Shown piece after piece: positions 55,052 to 63,568 of a stretch of DNA of 64,000 nucleotides (its first letter is position 1; each line of letters opens with the position of its first letter). A model generated the notes under the pieces. The model made no database searches, had not been told where the DNA came from, and worked only from the letters and a program-made list of their open reading frames with translations. The position numbers and the translations under genes are program-made. The stretch is taken from assembly GCA_963697355.1 (NCBI GenBank), contig CAVONV010000035.1, forward strand, positions 186,001 to 250,000. Reading direction: 5' to 3'. This stretch comes from CAVONV01 sp963697355 (lineage in GTDB: Bacteria; Acidobacteriota; Vicinamibacteria; Marinacidobacterales; DATDRI01).

Positions 55052-55963
55052 TCACTCTTTGGGTAAGCTCGCAATGTCCCCTAGCTGGGACTGGTAGGCT
55101 GCCATCCGTTCATCGTATTCATCAAAGCCGATCATTTCTCGGAGCTCTTTGAAATCCATCAAGCCAGGCATCGACTGTTCCTGTCGCAAACATGTCAGGG
55201 CTTCGACCATAGCACCCATTGCGGCGTTCAGGAGGCTCAGCGGGTAGACCGCGATTTTGTAGCCCATCTGATACAGATGGGACCGCGACAACAATGGCGT
55301 CATACCGTTTTCTACAAGATTGGCCATCTTGGGACCCGGCACTTCACGACAATAGGCACGCATTTCGTCTTCGCTCTGGGGTGCCTCCAAGAATGTGATG
55401 TCGGCTCCCAACCGCACAAATGCCTGACATCGAGCAATGGCCTCCTCCAAACCACGGTTGGCCCGCGCATCCGTCCTGGCCATGATGAGAATGTCGGCAC
55501 CAGCTTCACGGGCATCGGTGGCCGCCTTGATCCGCAGTAGCGCCTCTTCTCGATCGACAACCTCCTTGCCGGCGGTGTGGCCGCAACGTTTGGGCATCAC
55601 CTGATCCTCAATCATCACACAGGCAAATCCCACTTGATGATAGCCATTGACCGTGCGCGCCACATTCAGAGCATTGCCAAAACCGGTATCGGCGTCTCCC
55701 ACCACGGGAATTGAAACCGCACTACAGATATTGCGCCCCTGATCGAGCATCTCGCCGTAGGAGATCAGACCCGTGTCCGGCATCCCCAGCCGCGTCGCGG
55801 TGGTTCCGAAGCCACTCATGAAGGTGACGTCGAACCCTGCCCGCTGAATCAGTTTCGCGGACAACGCATCATAGCAGGCCGGCATGACCAGCATCTCCGG
55901 CTTTGCCAACAATTGGCGCAAACGATCGGCGGCCGACAATTTTGGTTGATAGCTTCCCGACAT
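55052..55963 (-). CDS. Isocitrate lyase/PEP mutase family enzyme (oxaloacetate decarboxylase-like)
   Basis: This 303-residue TIM-barrel enzyme has PACYDALSAKLIQRAGFDV, MSGFGTTATRLGMPDTGLIS, then PVVGDADTGFGNALNVARTV (Mg-binding Asp residues). The catalytic loop is QVMPKRCGHTAGKEVVDREE; the Cys in K-R-C-G-H matches the nucleophile/acid of lyases of this superfamily. A bioactive C-C-cleaving role (methylisocitrate-, dimethylmalate- or oxaloacetate-type substrate) is expected rather than a phosphonate mutase. The exact substrate cannot be set from sequence. AGGAGA precedes the ATG. It appears to be monocistronic. Confidence 0.87.
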   Translation of the reverse strand: MSGSYQPKLSAADRLRQLLAKPEMLVMPACYDALSAKLIQRAGFDVTFMSGFGTTATRLGMPDTGLISYGEMLDQGRNICSAVSIPVVGDADTGFGNALNVARTVNGYHQVGFACVMIEDQVMPKRCGHTAGKEVVDREEALLRIKAATDAREAGADILIMARTDARANRGLEEAIARCQAFVRLGADITFLEAPQSEDEMRAYCREVPGPKMANLVENGMTPLLSRSHLYQMGYKIAVYPLSLLNAAMGAMVEALTCLRQEQSMPGLMDFKELREMIGFDEYDERMAAYQSQLGDIASLPKE

Positions 55964-56261
55964 GGTGATGTTTCTCCTATGGGATGACCCAGGGGTGTTC
56001 GATAGCTGAAGTCGTTCGATAATTCTGTGTTATCCCAGGGCCATTTCGTCTGGTAACGTCTTTTCCATACTCTATTTCGGTGCCGGTGTGGCTCTGCTCA
56101 GTGTTGTCAAATTCTCTATCGCCTAGACGCCAAACCTACCGAACCGAAATCTACCCGGATTCCAGATGAAGTACATCTTGGAGCGGCTTGAGTGACTTTA
56201 TCGAAGGGGATATCGAAAATACCGCCACTTCCTTCTCGTACATGAGGTGCAGTGTCGGTTG

Positions 56262-56597
56262 TTACGCCTCGAGTATCGAAATGATTTGAGCCCTCAGTTC
56301 TAGGATGCGGTTTTGAACAACATCCCAAACCAGCTCATAGTCCACGCCGAAGTAGTCATGGATCAAACGGTCGCGCATGCCAGCCATGGCTCGCCACTCG
56401 ACCGACGGATACTGCGCGCGAAATTCCTCAGGAACCTTCTTCGCCGCCTCTCCGATGATCTCGAGACTCCGCACAAAGGCACGCCGGAGCGTCTCATTCG
56501 TCACGAATTCCTCAAACTTCAAACCGGCCCTCTGTGCAACCAGGTAGTCCGCCTCCACCAATATGTGGCGAAGGTAATCACGCGGCTCGAAGGACAT
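56262..56597 (-). CDS. hepT: HepT-like toxin (DUF86)
   Basis: This 111-residue HEPN-domain ribonuclease-type toxin begins MSFEPRDYLRHILVEADYLV. It carries the conserved R-x4-6-H-x-Y motif in MRDRLIHDYFGV (about 80-91), the HEPN active site, which is AMPylated by the partner antitoxin in characterised systems. The ATG at 56597 lies within the end of mntA, giving a 20-base overlap. A longer frame to 56627 exists but would be out of keeping with the family start. It is the downstream gene of an MntA/HepT toxin-antitoxin pair. Confidence 0.9.
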   Translation of the reverse strand: MSFEPRDYLRHILVEADYLVAQRAGLKFEEFVTNETLRRAFVRSLEIIGEAAKKVPEEFRAQYPSVEWRAMAGMRDRLIHDYFGVDYELVWDVVQNRILELRAQIISILEA

Positions 56598-56895
56598 CCT
56601 GTGCCTCTGCCAAGATGCGCGGCCCAATGAACGGAGTGAGCGCCTCCGTCGTGACGAGCTCTACTCGGCGACCGAGGCGTCCTTCAAGAAGCTCGCAAAG
56701 CGCGAGAAAGCGGTCGAATGTCTTGGCACCGGGTGAGAACTGTACAAGCAAGTCGATATCGCTGTCAGGCCGTGCGTTGCCATGCAGGACGGATCCGAAC
56801 AAGGCGAGCCGCTCAACACCAAGGGCGCGGATCTCCGGCTCGGACGCGACCAGAAGTTGAACCGCCTGTTCTCGGGTAAGAGGAATTGTTGTCAT
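56578..56895 (-). CDS. mntA: MntA-like nucleotidyltransferase antitoxin
   Basis: This 105-residue minimal nucleotidyltransferase has LFGSVLHGNARPDSDIDLLV (about 33-52), the GS-x-x-D-x-D catalytic pattern. In MntA/HepT modules it inactivates HepT by adding AMP to the toxin's tyrosine. The ATG at 56895 (MTTIPLTREQ) gives the family's normal start; a longer frame begins at 56931. The 3' end overlaps hepT by 20 bases. No promoter stands out upstream. Confidence 0.88.
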   Translation of the reverse strand: MTTIPLTREQAVQLLVASEPEIRALGVERLALFGSVLHGNARPDSDIDLLVQFSPGAKTFDRFLALCELLEGRLGRRVELVTTEALTPFIGPRILAEAQDVLRAA

Positions 56896-57518
56896 AACCT
56901 CAATTCTATCGTCTCTCGGATTTTGAACCAACAGCGGAGAAGCCGAGCATTGATGAAGTAGCCGGCTGCCGGGCGACCCTTCAAATCATTTACTCTCAGG
57001 CGGAAAACACGTTCCCGCCGACGGAGACGGGGTATATCTCAGATGCACTAAAGGTGTCTATTTGACAGCTCTTTCAATTGCTCGAGATGATCTACTCCCA
57101 TTTCATTCCAGGGCTCGGACAGCGAATTCACAGTCCTCTCCAGCACTCGCATCGTCTCCCTATCAGAGCAAACGTCGTAGGACGACCGCATCTGTATCTG
57201 TTCGAAAACATAGGTGTAGTCCAGTTCCTCCGTGATTCAGCCAACGTCCTTGCCGGCATCGCCCCACCACGATGTCCAATTTCTTTGAGTTCGTCGGCTC
57301 CAGACCGCAAAAGCAAAAAAAAGATCATTTTCGCTTGACAACTTCAGACTGCATTTTGAATTGCAGTCAAATGACGTATCGAGAATGGGTCTGTTCGTTC
57401 TCTGGTCGGCGCGTACGTTTCTTTCTCGACCAGGAAGACTTCCAAGCTATCCGAGGTGTTGAACGTTCAACAGACGTCATTTATGGAAACAAAAAAAGGT
57501 GCGCCTATATTGGAAGTT
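56896..57518. other. Spacer with a promoter-like site and hairpin
   Basis: No gene is recognised in about 620 bases. A plus-strand frame at 57272-57565 has no family features and overlaps the HNH remnant. TTGACA occurs at 57335-57340 after a poly-A tract. GACTGCA (57347-57353) and TGCAGTC (57362-57368) form a perfect 7-bp inverted repeat with an 8-base loop immediately after it. These could have driven the HNH gene. Confidence 0.35.
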
Positions 57519-58734
57519 ATGAAATACAAACACCAACCTCAGTCGTTCTTGAAGATCTCAGATAATGTCCTGCTCCGCCGACTCACCGAGCTTCTGACAA
57601 AGTCCAGGAGCGTCGAAGCCGAGCTGGTCGCACACATCGGTGAGGTGGAGGCGAGGAGGCTTTTTGCGAGCAAGGCATCGTCCATGTTCGTCTATTCGAC
57701 CGAGGTGTTGAACTTGTCCGAGCACGAAGCCTATTTGCGCATTACGGTCGCCCGTGCAGCTCGAATGCACCCGATACTCCTCGAGATGCTCGCTGACGGA
57801 AGTCTTCATCTGAGCGGTATCGCCAAGCTGGTTCCTCTCCTTACCGAGACCAACGAGAAACACTTCTGGCCCGCGCGGCTCATCAATCGAAACGGAAGAT
57901 CGAGGAGTTGGTCGCCGAGCTCTCTCCTAAGACCGATGTTCCTGCGATGCTACGCAAGTTACCCGAACGACGAAAGAAGACACCGCCCATGGAGATCGAA
58001 CTCGGTCCGGAACGAGTGGACGTCGCTCTCGGAGTCTAAACAAGTGAATCCAGAACGGGAAGCAATAGCAGTCGTCCCTAACGGGTCCGGCTCGAACCAA
58101 GCCAGCGGTCGATACAACCCATTGCTCCGGCTCGATGGAAAGTCCAGTTCACGGCCGGCACCGAGCTTCGCGACAAGCTCGATCGACTTCGCGCTCTCAT
58201 GCGCTCGTCTGTTCCGGATGGAGATCTAGCGACGATCATCGAGGAAGCTGTGACTGAGAAGCTCGAGAGACTCGAAGCAAAGCGCTTTGCGAGGACGAAG
58301 GCTCCAAGAAAGAGCGTCGAAGAGACCGACACGTCGGCACCGTCTCACGCTACATCCCGGCTGCGGTCAAACGAGCGGTCTCGAAACGTGATCAGAATCA
58401 GTGCACTTTTGTGGCAGAAGACGGTCGGCGGTGTAACGAACGGGAGAGGCTCGAGTTCCACCACCACAAACCCTACGGCCGTGGTGGTGATCATAGTGTT
58501 GACAATATTTCCTTGCTATGTCGAGCTCACAACGGGTATCTCGCCGAGCGCGACTACGGTAAGGAACTGATAGAGCGGTATCGACGGTCTGCAGGTCGAG
58601 TCTCCGAGCCTTCAGCCGTTTACGCCGTTGGCACACGGACCGTCGAGCCGCTCGGTCCGGACCGGCTATTTCCTCTCGCACCATCTCTTCCATACTTCAG
58701 TTCGGTGTCCTGTGCGGTGAGACCAAACGAATAA
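57519..58734 (+). pseudogene. DUF222-type HNH endonuclease, decayed
   Basis: The gene is full length but broken. The N-terminal part (57519-57870) reads FLKISDNVLLRRLTELLTKS, then SVEAELVAHIGEVEARRLFA, ending LTETNEKH. One C is missing near 57868; adding it restores HLLARAAHQSKRKIEELVAE. The second segment keeps KVQFTAGTELRDKLDRLRAL and EAVTEKLERLEAKRFARTK but contains in-frame TAA codons (58037-58039, 58079-58081). A further shift near 58335 gives the HNH domain: SRYIPAAVKRAVSKRDQNQC, LEFHHHKPYGRGGDHSVDN and LLCRAHNGYLAERDYGKE, ending at 58734. Such genes are multicopy in Acidobacteriota and may travel with mobile elements. Another fragment lies at 32.6 kb. Confidence 0.78.
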
Positions 58735-58820
58735 TCCTCCAAGGGTTTTCCTTTCTTCGGACTCTGGAGGGAGGTTGACCGCTCTTTTTTTCGTCTCCTA
58801 TCTACGAAGTGAGGAAAAGA

Positions 58821-59195
58821 ATGAAAAAAGCACTCGTAGATGCGACACTCAAGTTGGATTTCGATGGGGAGACGCCCTTTATCGAGACCCGAACCCGCGT
58901 TATGAGCGGGGAAGATCCCGAGTTGCCGGCGGGAAAGGTCATGGTGACGAGAACGCCCTTGTTGCCCCCTGGTGCAAGCGAAGAAGACTTCCAGAAGGCA
59001 ACCACGACGGAGATTAAGGACGACGAGCATCCGGACGATCCCTTTCATTGCGAGGATTGCGCCAAGCTCGGCCTCAGCCCCCATGCATGGATGGAAAACC
59101 TGCAGGTCTGGCCACCGCGGCCGCACGTCGGAAGAAACGACCCTTGCCCTTGCGGAAGCGGTAGAAAGTACAAGAGATGCTGCTTGCTTTCGTAG
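58821..59195 (+). CDS. Small SEC-C zinc-motif protein
   Basis: This 124-residue protein ends with the SEC-C motif RNDPCPCGSGRKYKRCC (about residues 105-121), which binds zinc through its CxCx8CC cysteines. In SecA this motif contacts SecB and ribosomes. The N-terminal part (KKALVDATLKLDFDGETPFI) and the middle (HCEDCAKLGLSPHAWMENLQ) have a second Cys pair and no family I recognise. The ATG at 58821 follows GAGG by six bases; a GTG at 58809 is less likely. It stands alone after the HNH remnant. Confidence 0.75.
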   Translation: MKKALVDATLKLDFDGETPFIETRTRVMSGEDPELPAGKVMVTRTPLLPPGASEEDFQKATTTEIKDDEHPDDPFHCEDCAKLGLSPHAWMENLQVWPPRPHVGRNDPCPCGSGRKYKRCCLLS

Positions 59196-59252
59196 CAAGG
59201 CAGACGCGACATCGCCTTCCAACAAACACTGCCTAAGGCAGGGGTAAGGGAT

Positions 59253-59276
59253 CGAAGTTAGTCTCCGCGGATGCTG
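59253..59276. repeat. Inverted-repeat element, partial copy 3
   Basis: CGAAGTTAGTCTCCG followed by CGGATGCTG resembles the left-middle and right end of the 4708-4761 element (CGAAGTTGGTCTCCG, then CGGATGCTG). The middle is deleted. It lies in the spacer upstream of fitAB. Confidence 0.4.
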
Positions 59277-59309
59277 TCCAATGCCCATATAGACCGATAT
59301 GAATGCACT

Positions 59310-59336
59310 TGCTAGCATTGATAGCATATGCTAGCA
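59310..59336 (+). promoter_or_regulatory. Probable FitA operator
   Basis: The palindrome TGCTAGCA occurs at 59310-59317 and again at 59329-59336, with GCATATGC (itself palindromic, 59324-59331) overlapping the second. The pair lies 20-47 bases before the fitA start. Ribbon-helix-helix antitoxins bind such paired palindromes to autoregulate. Confidence 0.5.
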
Positions 59337-59356
59337 TGCCAACTGGGAGAGACATC

Positions 59357-59587
59357 ATGCCTAGCTTGAGTGTTAGGAGAATCGACAGTGACGTTTACGA
59401 ACGCCTGAGGATTCGCGCGGCCCAGCACGGGGTGTCCATGGAGGAAGAAGTACGCCGGATTCTGAGGCGTTCCGTGGCGGCACCAGAACGACTCGGGGAT
59501 TTGGCGTTGCAGTTCTTCGGGGCTGACGGAGTCGAGCTGGAGTTGCCATCACGGGAGCCGCATGACCCCATGAGTGTGGGCGAGTGA
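59357..59587 (+). CDS. fitA: FitA-like ribbon-helix-helix antitoxin
   Basis: This 76-residue protein begins PSLSVRRIDSDVYERLRIRA and continues AQHGVSMEEEVRRILRRSV. This is the FitA pattern, with an N-terminal beta-strand DNA-binding ribbon and an RHH dimer. Its C-terminal tail (SREPHDPMSVGE) would block the FitB active site. The ATG at 59357 is chosen because GGGAGA lies upstream and the family starts here. The TGA overlaps the fitB GTG (GTGA), so the two are coupled. Confidence 0.9.
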   Translation: MPSLSVRRIDSDVYERLRIRAAQHGVSMEEEVRRILRRSVAAPERLGDLALQFFGADGVELELPSREPHDPMSVGE

Positions 59588-60018
59588 TCCTTCTCGACAC
59601 CAATATCGTTTCCGCGATCATGGCGCCGGCACCGCCACCGTTCGTCATCGATTGGCTGAATCGACAGGAGACCGTCACGCTTCATCTCTCGACGATCACC
59701 ATCGCCGAGATCGGATACTGCCTCCGAGTTATGCGTGACGGCAAACGCCGCCGGTTGCTCGAAGATAGATTCGATAAGTTTGTTGCTGATGGTTTTGAGC
59801 AGCGGATGTTGGATTTCGATCAGCAAGCGGCACAGTTGTACGCCGAGGTCATGGGTCGCCGCAAGGCCATGGGTCGGCCGTTGAGCGTACTCGATGGACA
59901 AATCGCGTCGATCGCACGTGCCAACGATCTCGCTGTCGCGACTCGCAATATCCGTGATTTCGAAGAATGCGGGCTCGATCTCATCAATCCATTCGATCCC
60001 GCCGGATCCATGGAATAA
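59584..60018 (+). CDS. fitB: FitB-like PIN-domain toxin
   Basis: This 144-residue PIN ribonuclease begins ILLDTNIVSAIM, whose first Asp is part of the metal site. TITIAEIGYCLRVM (conserved Glu), SVLDGQIASIARAND (second and third acidic residues) and ATRNIRDFEECGLDLINPF complete the usual FitB set. The GTG start overlaps the fitA stop. It converges with the VWA operon, whose last gene ends at 60071. It forms a complete fitAB toxin-antitoxin pair. Confidence 0.92.
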   Translation: MILLDTNIVSAIMAPAPPPFVIDWLNRQETVTLHLSTITIAEIGYCLRVMRDGKRRRLLEDRFDKFVADGFEQRMLDFDQQAAQLYAEVMGRRKAMGRPLSVLDGQIASIARANDLAVATRNIRDFEECGLDLINPFDPAGSME

Positions 60019-60070
60019 CTTCGTCCCTTCATGATGGAGGAAGCTTCGCCCCGTCGCTTCGGATCGTGAC

Positions 60071-61084
60071 CTATTGTCGGCCCGAGCTCAATCCCACGAA
60101 GGCGCCGCCGTTTTCGCGGCAGAGAAGGCGCATGAGGGTGGCGAAGCGCACACCGGTGTTCTCCGAGAATCCTCCGTGAGTGAACATAACGGGAAATCCT
60201 ATTGCATGGATGCGCACCAATCGGTTCCCTTGGGCGTCCTCTTTATTGATCTGGTCGACGGTCTCTACGACCTCGTCGATGGACTTTCCGGTGAACTCAT
60301 CGCCAAAGACATAGAGACTGATCTTCTTGTCGCCCTTCGCATAGGTACGGATCGCCCGGGTGATGCCTTCCACGGGACTCGAGTTGCTGAAAGGAGTCCA
60401 TTGACGCAGCCGATCGATGATGATCCGGCGTCGGCCGGGCGTGTCGGGGATCCACTTGCCGGCGTAGTTCGAGAACATGTAGTTCCCCATGTCGTTCATG
60501 ACCTGGATTCCCTTGACTTTCGGGTAGACATCAAGGACTTCCCGCATCTTCTGGATCACCAGCGGCCAAGCGTAGTTGTGCATGCTGCCGGAGGTGTCGA
60601 TAATGAAGATGATGTACTCGCTGTCGACGGGGATACCGCCGATGGTGGCATCCACCCTCTCTCGTCGATAGGTTCTCCCCAGCAAACGCTGCATCTCCTC
60701 GGTGAGCTTCTGTTGCGCGGCGAGGAGTCGTCCTTCGACGATCTCGTTCACTTCCGAAAGTTGGCTCGTGGCGGCGTACTCACCCTGGATCCTGGACAGG
60801 TCACCGCGAAGTCGAGCGATGAGAACGCGTTCCAGCGAAACCTGCTCTTGCTTGGTGATCATGTCGCGGTTCAAGACGTTCGTCTCGCCTCGAATCTCGA
60901 AAATCTCCTCCTGAAGTTGGGCCACCAGTCCTTCGAGATGGATGCGAAGCTCCTCGAGCGCCCTTGGTTCTCCAATCTTGGTCAAGACCAGAAGAAGAAT
61001 GATCGCGCCAAACCCACAGCAGATACAGTCGAGGAAGGACAGGCTGAAGCCCTGCATGTTGTACCGCTCTCGGGTCTTTCTCAC
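60071..61084 (-). CDS. Membrane-anchored VWA protein 2 (ExbD-like anchor)
   Basis: This 337-residue protein has one N-terminal membrane helix, GFSLSFLDCICCGFGAIILL (residues 12-31). Its Asp19 stands where ExbD, TolR and MotB carry the proton-binding Asp, preceded by a similar S-F-L. A coiled coil (about 40-140) leads to a von Willebrand A domain (about 155-330) with a complete MIDAS start, IIFIIDTSGSM (Asp163, Ser165, Ser167), in the periplasm. ISLYVFGDEFTG and VRIHAIGFPVMF are further VWA strands. The ATG overlaps the stop of VWA protein 1 (ATGA). It is the last gene of the ExbB/FHA/VWA operon. No family function is known to me. Confidence 0.8.
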   Translation of the reverse strand: MRKTRERYNMQGFSLSFLDCICCGFGAIILLLVLTKIGEPRALEELRIHLEGLVAQLQEEIFEIRGETNVLNRDMITKQEQVSLERVLIARLRGDLSRIQGEYAATSQLSEVNEIVEGRLLAAQQKLTEEMQRLLGRTYRRERVDATIGGIPVDSEYIIFIIDTSGSMHNYAWPLVIQKMREVLDVYPKVKGIQVMNDMGNYMFSNYAGKWIPDTPGRRRIIIDRLRQWTPFSNSSPVEGITRAIRTYAKGDKKISLYVFGDEFTGKSIDEVVETVDQINKEDAQGNRLVRIHAIGFPVMFTHGGFSENTGVRFATLMRLLCRENGGAFVGLSSGRQ

Positions 61085-62172
61085 GGCCAGTCCTTCGATG
61101 GGCTCACATAGGATCCGCCCGTCCCCATAGCGAGCTTCCAGTAGGCGCTGGGCGCCAGGGGGTCCCCTTCCATGGGAAAAAGAATAATGTTGATGGGGAC
61201 CTTTGTCCGGATGACCTTCACGGCGTCATTGAAGAGCTCGACCCGATCCTTGCCGGAGATCGTCGCCCGTCGCGGTGGCTTCTGCCCCTGCGTAGGCAAC
61301 CCGTCGACGAGAAGAAAGACGTTGTCCGGAGCCGGACGCAACGACCCGATAGATTGGAGCGCGTGGTAGAGGCTCGTCCCCTCTTGCGGAACGACCTTTT
61401 TCAAGTGCGTCACCGCGTCGTTCAAAACACCACGGTCACCTCCATCCAACCACTGGCCTTCGGTATCCGGGATCACGGCACTAGCCTTCGTGTTGAATGT
61501 GTAAATCTGGAAGCTCGCATCACGCGGTATCTGTGTGGTCAGCCAATCGACGGTCTTGACGGCCTGCTGCCATTTGTCCGCCTGGACCTTGACCCGGTCC
61601 GGAAGGTTCCTTCGGCGTATGATGTTGACGACGGTGTCACCCAGCATGCTCGCCGAGGCATCCACCAACAGGAGGACCCGACGCCCCCCGACCTTGATCC
61701 CCGTGAGGTACTGCCGGTCACCGTCCCCCACAAACGTGCGGAGCTTGTCGCCGGGCGTCTCTTCACTGGGAGCGGCGGCGGAGAGTCGCTTGACGTCTTC
61801 CTCGAGAGATTTGAGGTCGGCCTTGAGCTTGTTGACATGCTCTCTTTTGGCGATGGTCGTGTCTTCGAACGTTGCCAGCTCGACTTGCACTTTCTCAAGC
61901 GTCTCGATGAGACGCTTCGAGAGTCCCGCCGTAACCACCCTCTCTTGATCGATCTCACGGACGGAGTTCCGGAGCTCGACCAGATTCTTGTATCCCTCGA
62001 GGACTTCCACCTCCAGCTTGTTGACCTCACCTTGGAGCTCGGCGGTCATCCGTCCGGAGTGGCGGCCGAAGCTGGCGTTGATGATCATGAAGAACAAAAC
62101 GACGGCACCGAAGCCGCAGGTCATGGCGTCGAGAAACGACAAGCTGAAGACGTTTATACTGCGGCGTGCCAT
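61081..62172 (-). CDS. Membrane-anchored VWA protein 1 (ExbD-like anchor)
   Basis: This is a 363-residue sister of the downstream protein. Its helix NVFSLSFLDAMTCGFGAVVL (residues 7-26) has Asp15 at the ExbD/TolR/MotB position. A long coiled coil (about 42-135) is followed by a VWA domain. That domain has RRVLLLVDASASMLGD (MIDAS D171-x-S-x-S), FQIYTFNTKASAV and TSLYHALQSIG. The C-terminus TGGSYVSPSKDWP has the conserved G-G region. It begins one base after the stop of the FHA-ATPase gene and overlaps VWA protein 2. The shared anchor but divergent VWA sequence suggests the two form a heterodimer. Confidence 0.8.
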   Translation of the reverse strand: MARRSINVFSLSFLDAMTCGFGAVVLFFMIINASFGRHSGRMTAELQGEVNKLEVEVLEGYKNLVELRNSVREIDQERVVTAGLSKRLIETLEKVQVELATFEDTTIAKREHVNKLKADLKSLEEDVKRLSAAAPSEETPGDKLRTFVGDGDRQYLTGIKVGGRRVLLLVDASASMLGDTVVNIIRRRNLPDRVKVQADKWQQAVKTVDWLTTQIPRDASFQIYTFNTKASAVIPDTEGQWLDGGDRGVLNDAVTHLKKVVPQEGTSLYHALQSIGSLRPAPDNVFLLVDGLPTQGQKPPRRATISGKDRVELFNDAVKVIRTKVPINIILFPMEGDPLAPSAYWKLAMGTGGSYVSPSKDWP

Positions 62173-62173
62173 G

Positions 62174-63568
62174 TCACTCCACCACGGTGATGAATTGCAC
62201 TACGACCCCGGGGCTACCCAGCCGCAGCCGGTTGCCAACGACAACACTCGCCTTGCCATTGACTCTAACGTCGTTGATGAAAGAGCCATAGCTGCTCTCG
62301 TCTTCCACGAACACCTGGTCATCGAACCGGTAGATGCGGCAATGAGTGCGCGAGACGCCCGCCGTCATCCCCACCAAATTGAGTCCGCGACTATCCTCCG
62401 GAATCGCAACGCCGAGCAAGAACGGCTCTGCCGTGATGGGGTGAGCGACCCCTTCACAAAGGACGTGGGTTGGAAGTGTCTCGTCCTGACTCAACGAAGG
62501 GGCTCCCGGCACCGTCGGCGGTTTGGTTTTCCGCCTGGCGTCTTCTAGTGGCAATCGGATGACAAAGGTCAGCTCTCCACTTCCCTCGGAAGTTCGAATG
62601 TGGTCCTTCCGAGCGAGTGCGCCGGCGGCCGCAGCCACCGAAGAAATCGGAGTAATGCGGGTGTCCGGTTCAACCGAAAGATGTTGCTCCAGCCCCGGAA
62701 GCTCCGCCAATCGATGAGAGAGCAGCAACGTCGTCAGCTCGTCACGAGCCTTCAACGACTTCGATAGCCGGCCTATGCGTACATAGAGCGGGATGACGCT
62801 TCGAACGACTGCTTCGCGCGTGAGCTCGATGGAGTGAGTCTTGCCTCCCGCCTCGATCGAGACAACCGTACTCTCCTGATGGCAGAGGACGTGGAGCCAC
62901 TGCGGCAAGCGCTGGTAAAGGACCTGCTCCGTTTCCGCAAGATGCAAGGGATCGAAACGCGTTTCGTAGACGAAGGTCTCAGCGATGACTTTGACCCAAG
63001 TATCGTAGAGGTCCAACAAACCGATCTTGGGGTCCCATTCGACCCGACCGCGCTGGAGATCATCCGAGCGTCGGAGCTTCGTGGCAACGACACGATGAAG
63101 ATGCAGATCGAGATGTACGAGGGTCTTCCCGGAGACTCCTAGACCGGCCGCCGCAACCGCCGCATCGACCATTCCCGACACCGACATACCGCACGACTGA
63201 GCAATCCCGAGCAGCAAGCCGAGTTGCTCCTCCGTGTGAAACCCGGGAACCACGAAAATGACGTCGTCCACTTGGATCTTGACGGAGCTCCAGATCTCTT
63301 TCAAATGGGCATGAACGAGATCGGCGCGCGTCAGTTTCCTCGGGAACGGACGCGTCAGCGGTGCTCGGTCCAGCTCTTCCCAGAAGCGGCTGTTGATATA
63401 ACGTGGTTTGAGACGGGCTTCACGCCACGCGGCAAGGCCGGTGACAATCCGGTCTCCATCGAGCAGGGCGAATCCGGGACTCGGGTCGACCGCATTCGAT
63501 GACGCCTGAGATTCATCGTCAAGGACGGTGATTCCCGTGTCGTTGAGCTCGACGGCCAGAGTGGGCAT
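62174..63568 (-). CDS. Actin/Hsp70-fold ATPase-like protein with C-terminal FHA domain
   Basis: This is a 464-residue cytoplasmic protein. The N-terminal 300 residues resemble an ASKHA (Hsp70/FtsA-like) fold: TLAVELNDTGITVLDD, then PSPGFALLDGDRIVTGLAA, VDDVIFVVPGFHTEEQLGLL, AAGLGVSGKTLVHLDLHLHR and SVAAAAGALAR. Typical Hsp70 phosphate loops are degenerate, so ATP hydrolysis is uncertain. The last 100 residues form an FHA domain: GMTAGVSRTHCRIYRFDDQV and SSYGSFINDVRVNGK. The gene is sandwiched between the ExbB-like and VWA genes with spacing of two bases or less. It could be the phospho-regulated cytoplasmic switch of the complex. Confidence 0.7.
   Translation of the reverse strand: MPTLAVELNDTGITVLDDESQASSNAVDPSPGFALLDGDRIVTGLAAWREARLKPRYINSRFWEELDRAPLTRPFPRKLTRADLVHAHLKEIWSSVKIQVDDVIFVVPGFHTEEQLGLLLGIAQSCGMSVSGMVDAAVAAAGLGVSGKTLVHLDLHLHRVVATKLRRSDDLQRGRVEWDPKIGLLDLYDTWVKVIAETFVYETRFDPLHLAETEQVLYQRLPQWLHVLCHQESTVVSIEAGGKTHSIELTREAVVRSVIPLYVRIGRLSKSLKARDELTTLLLSHRLAELPGLEQHLSVEPDTRITPISSVAAAAGALARKDHIRTSEGSGELTFVIRLPLEDARRKTKPPTVPGAPSLSQDETLPTHVLCEGVAHPITAEPFLLGVAIPEDSRGLNLVGMTAGVSRTHCRIYRFDDQVFVEDESSYGSFINDVRVNGKASVVVGNRLRLGSPGVVVQFITVVE

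Noticed and set aside
57272..57565. Open frame of 97 residues before the HNH remnant
   Set aside because: It overlaps the HNH start in another frame and shows no motif.
60074..62190. Two long plus-strand frames (345 and 278 residues)
   Set aside because: They lie opposite the VWA genes, have no family features, and arise from codon-bias mirror reading.
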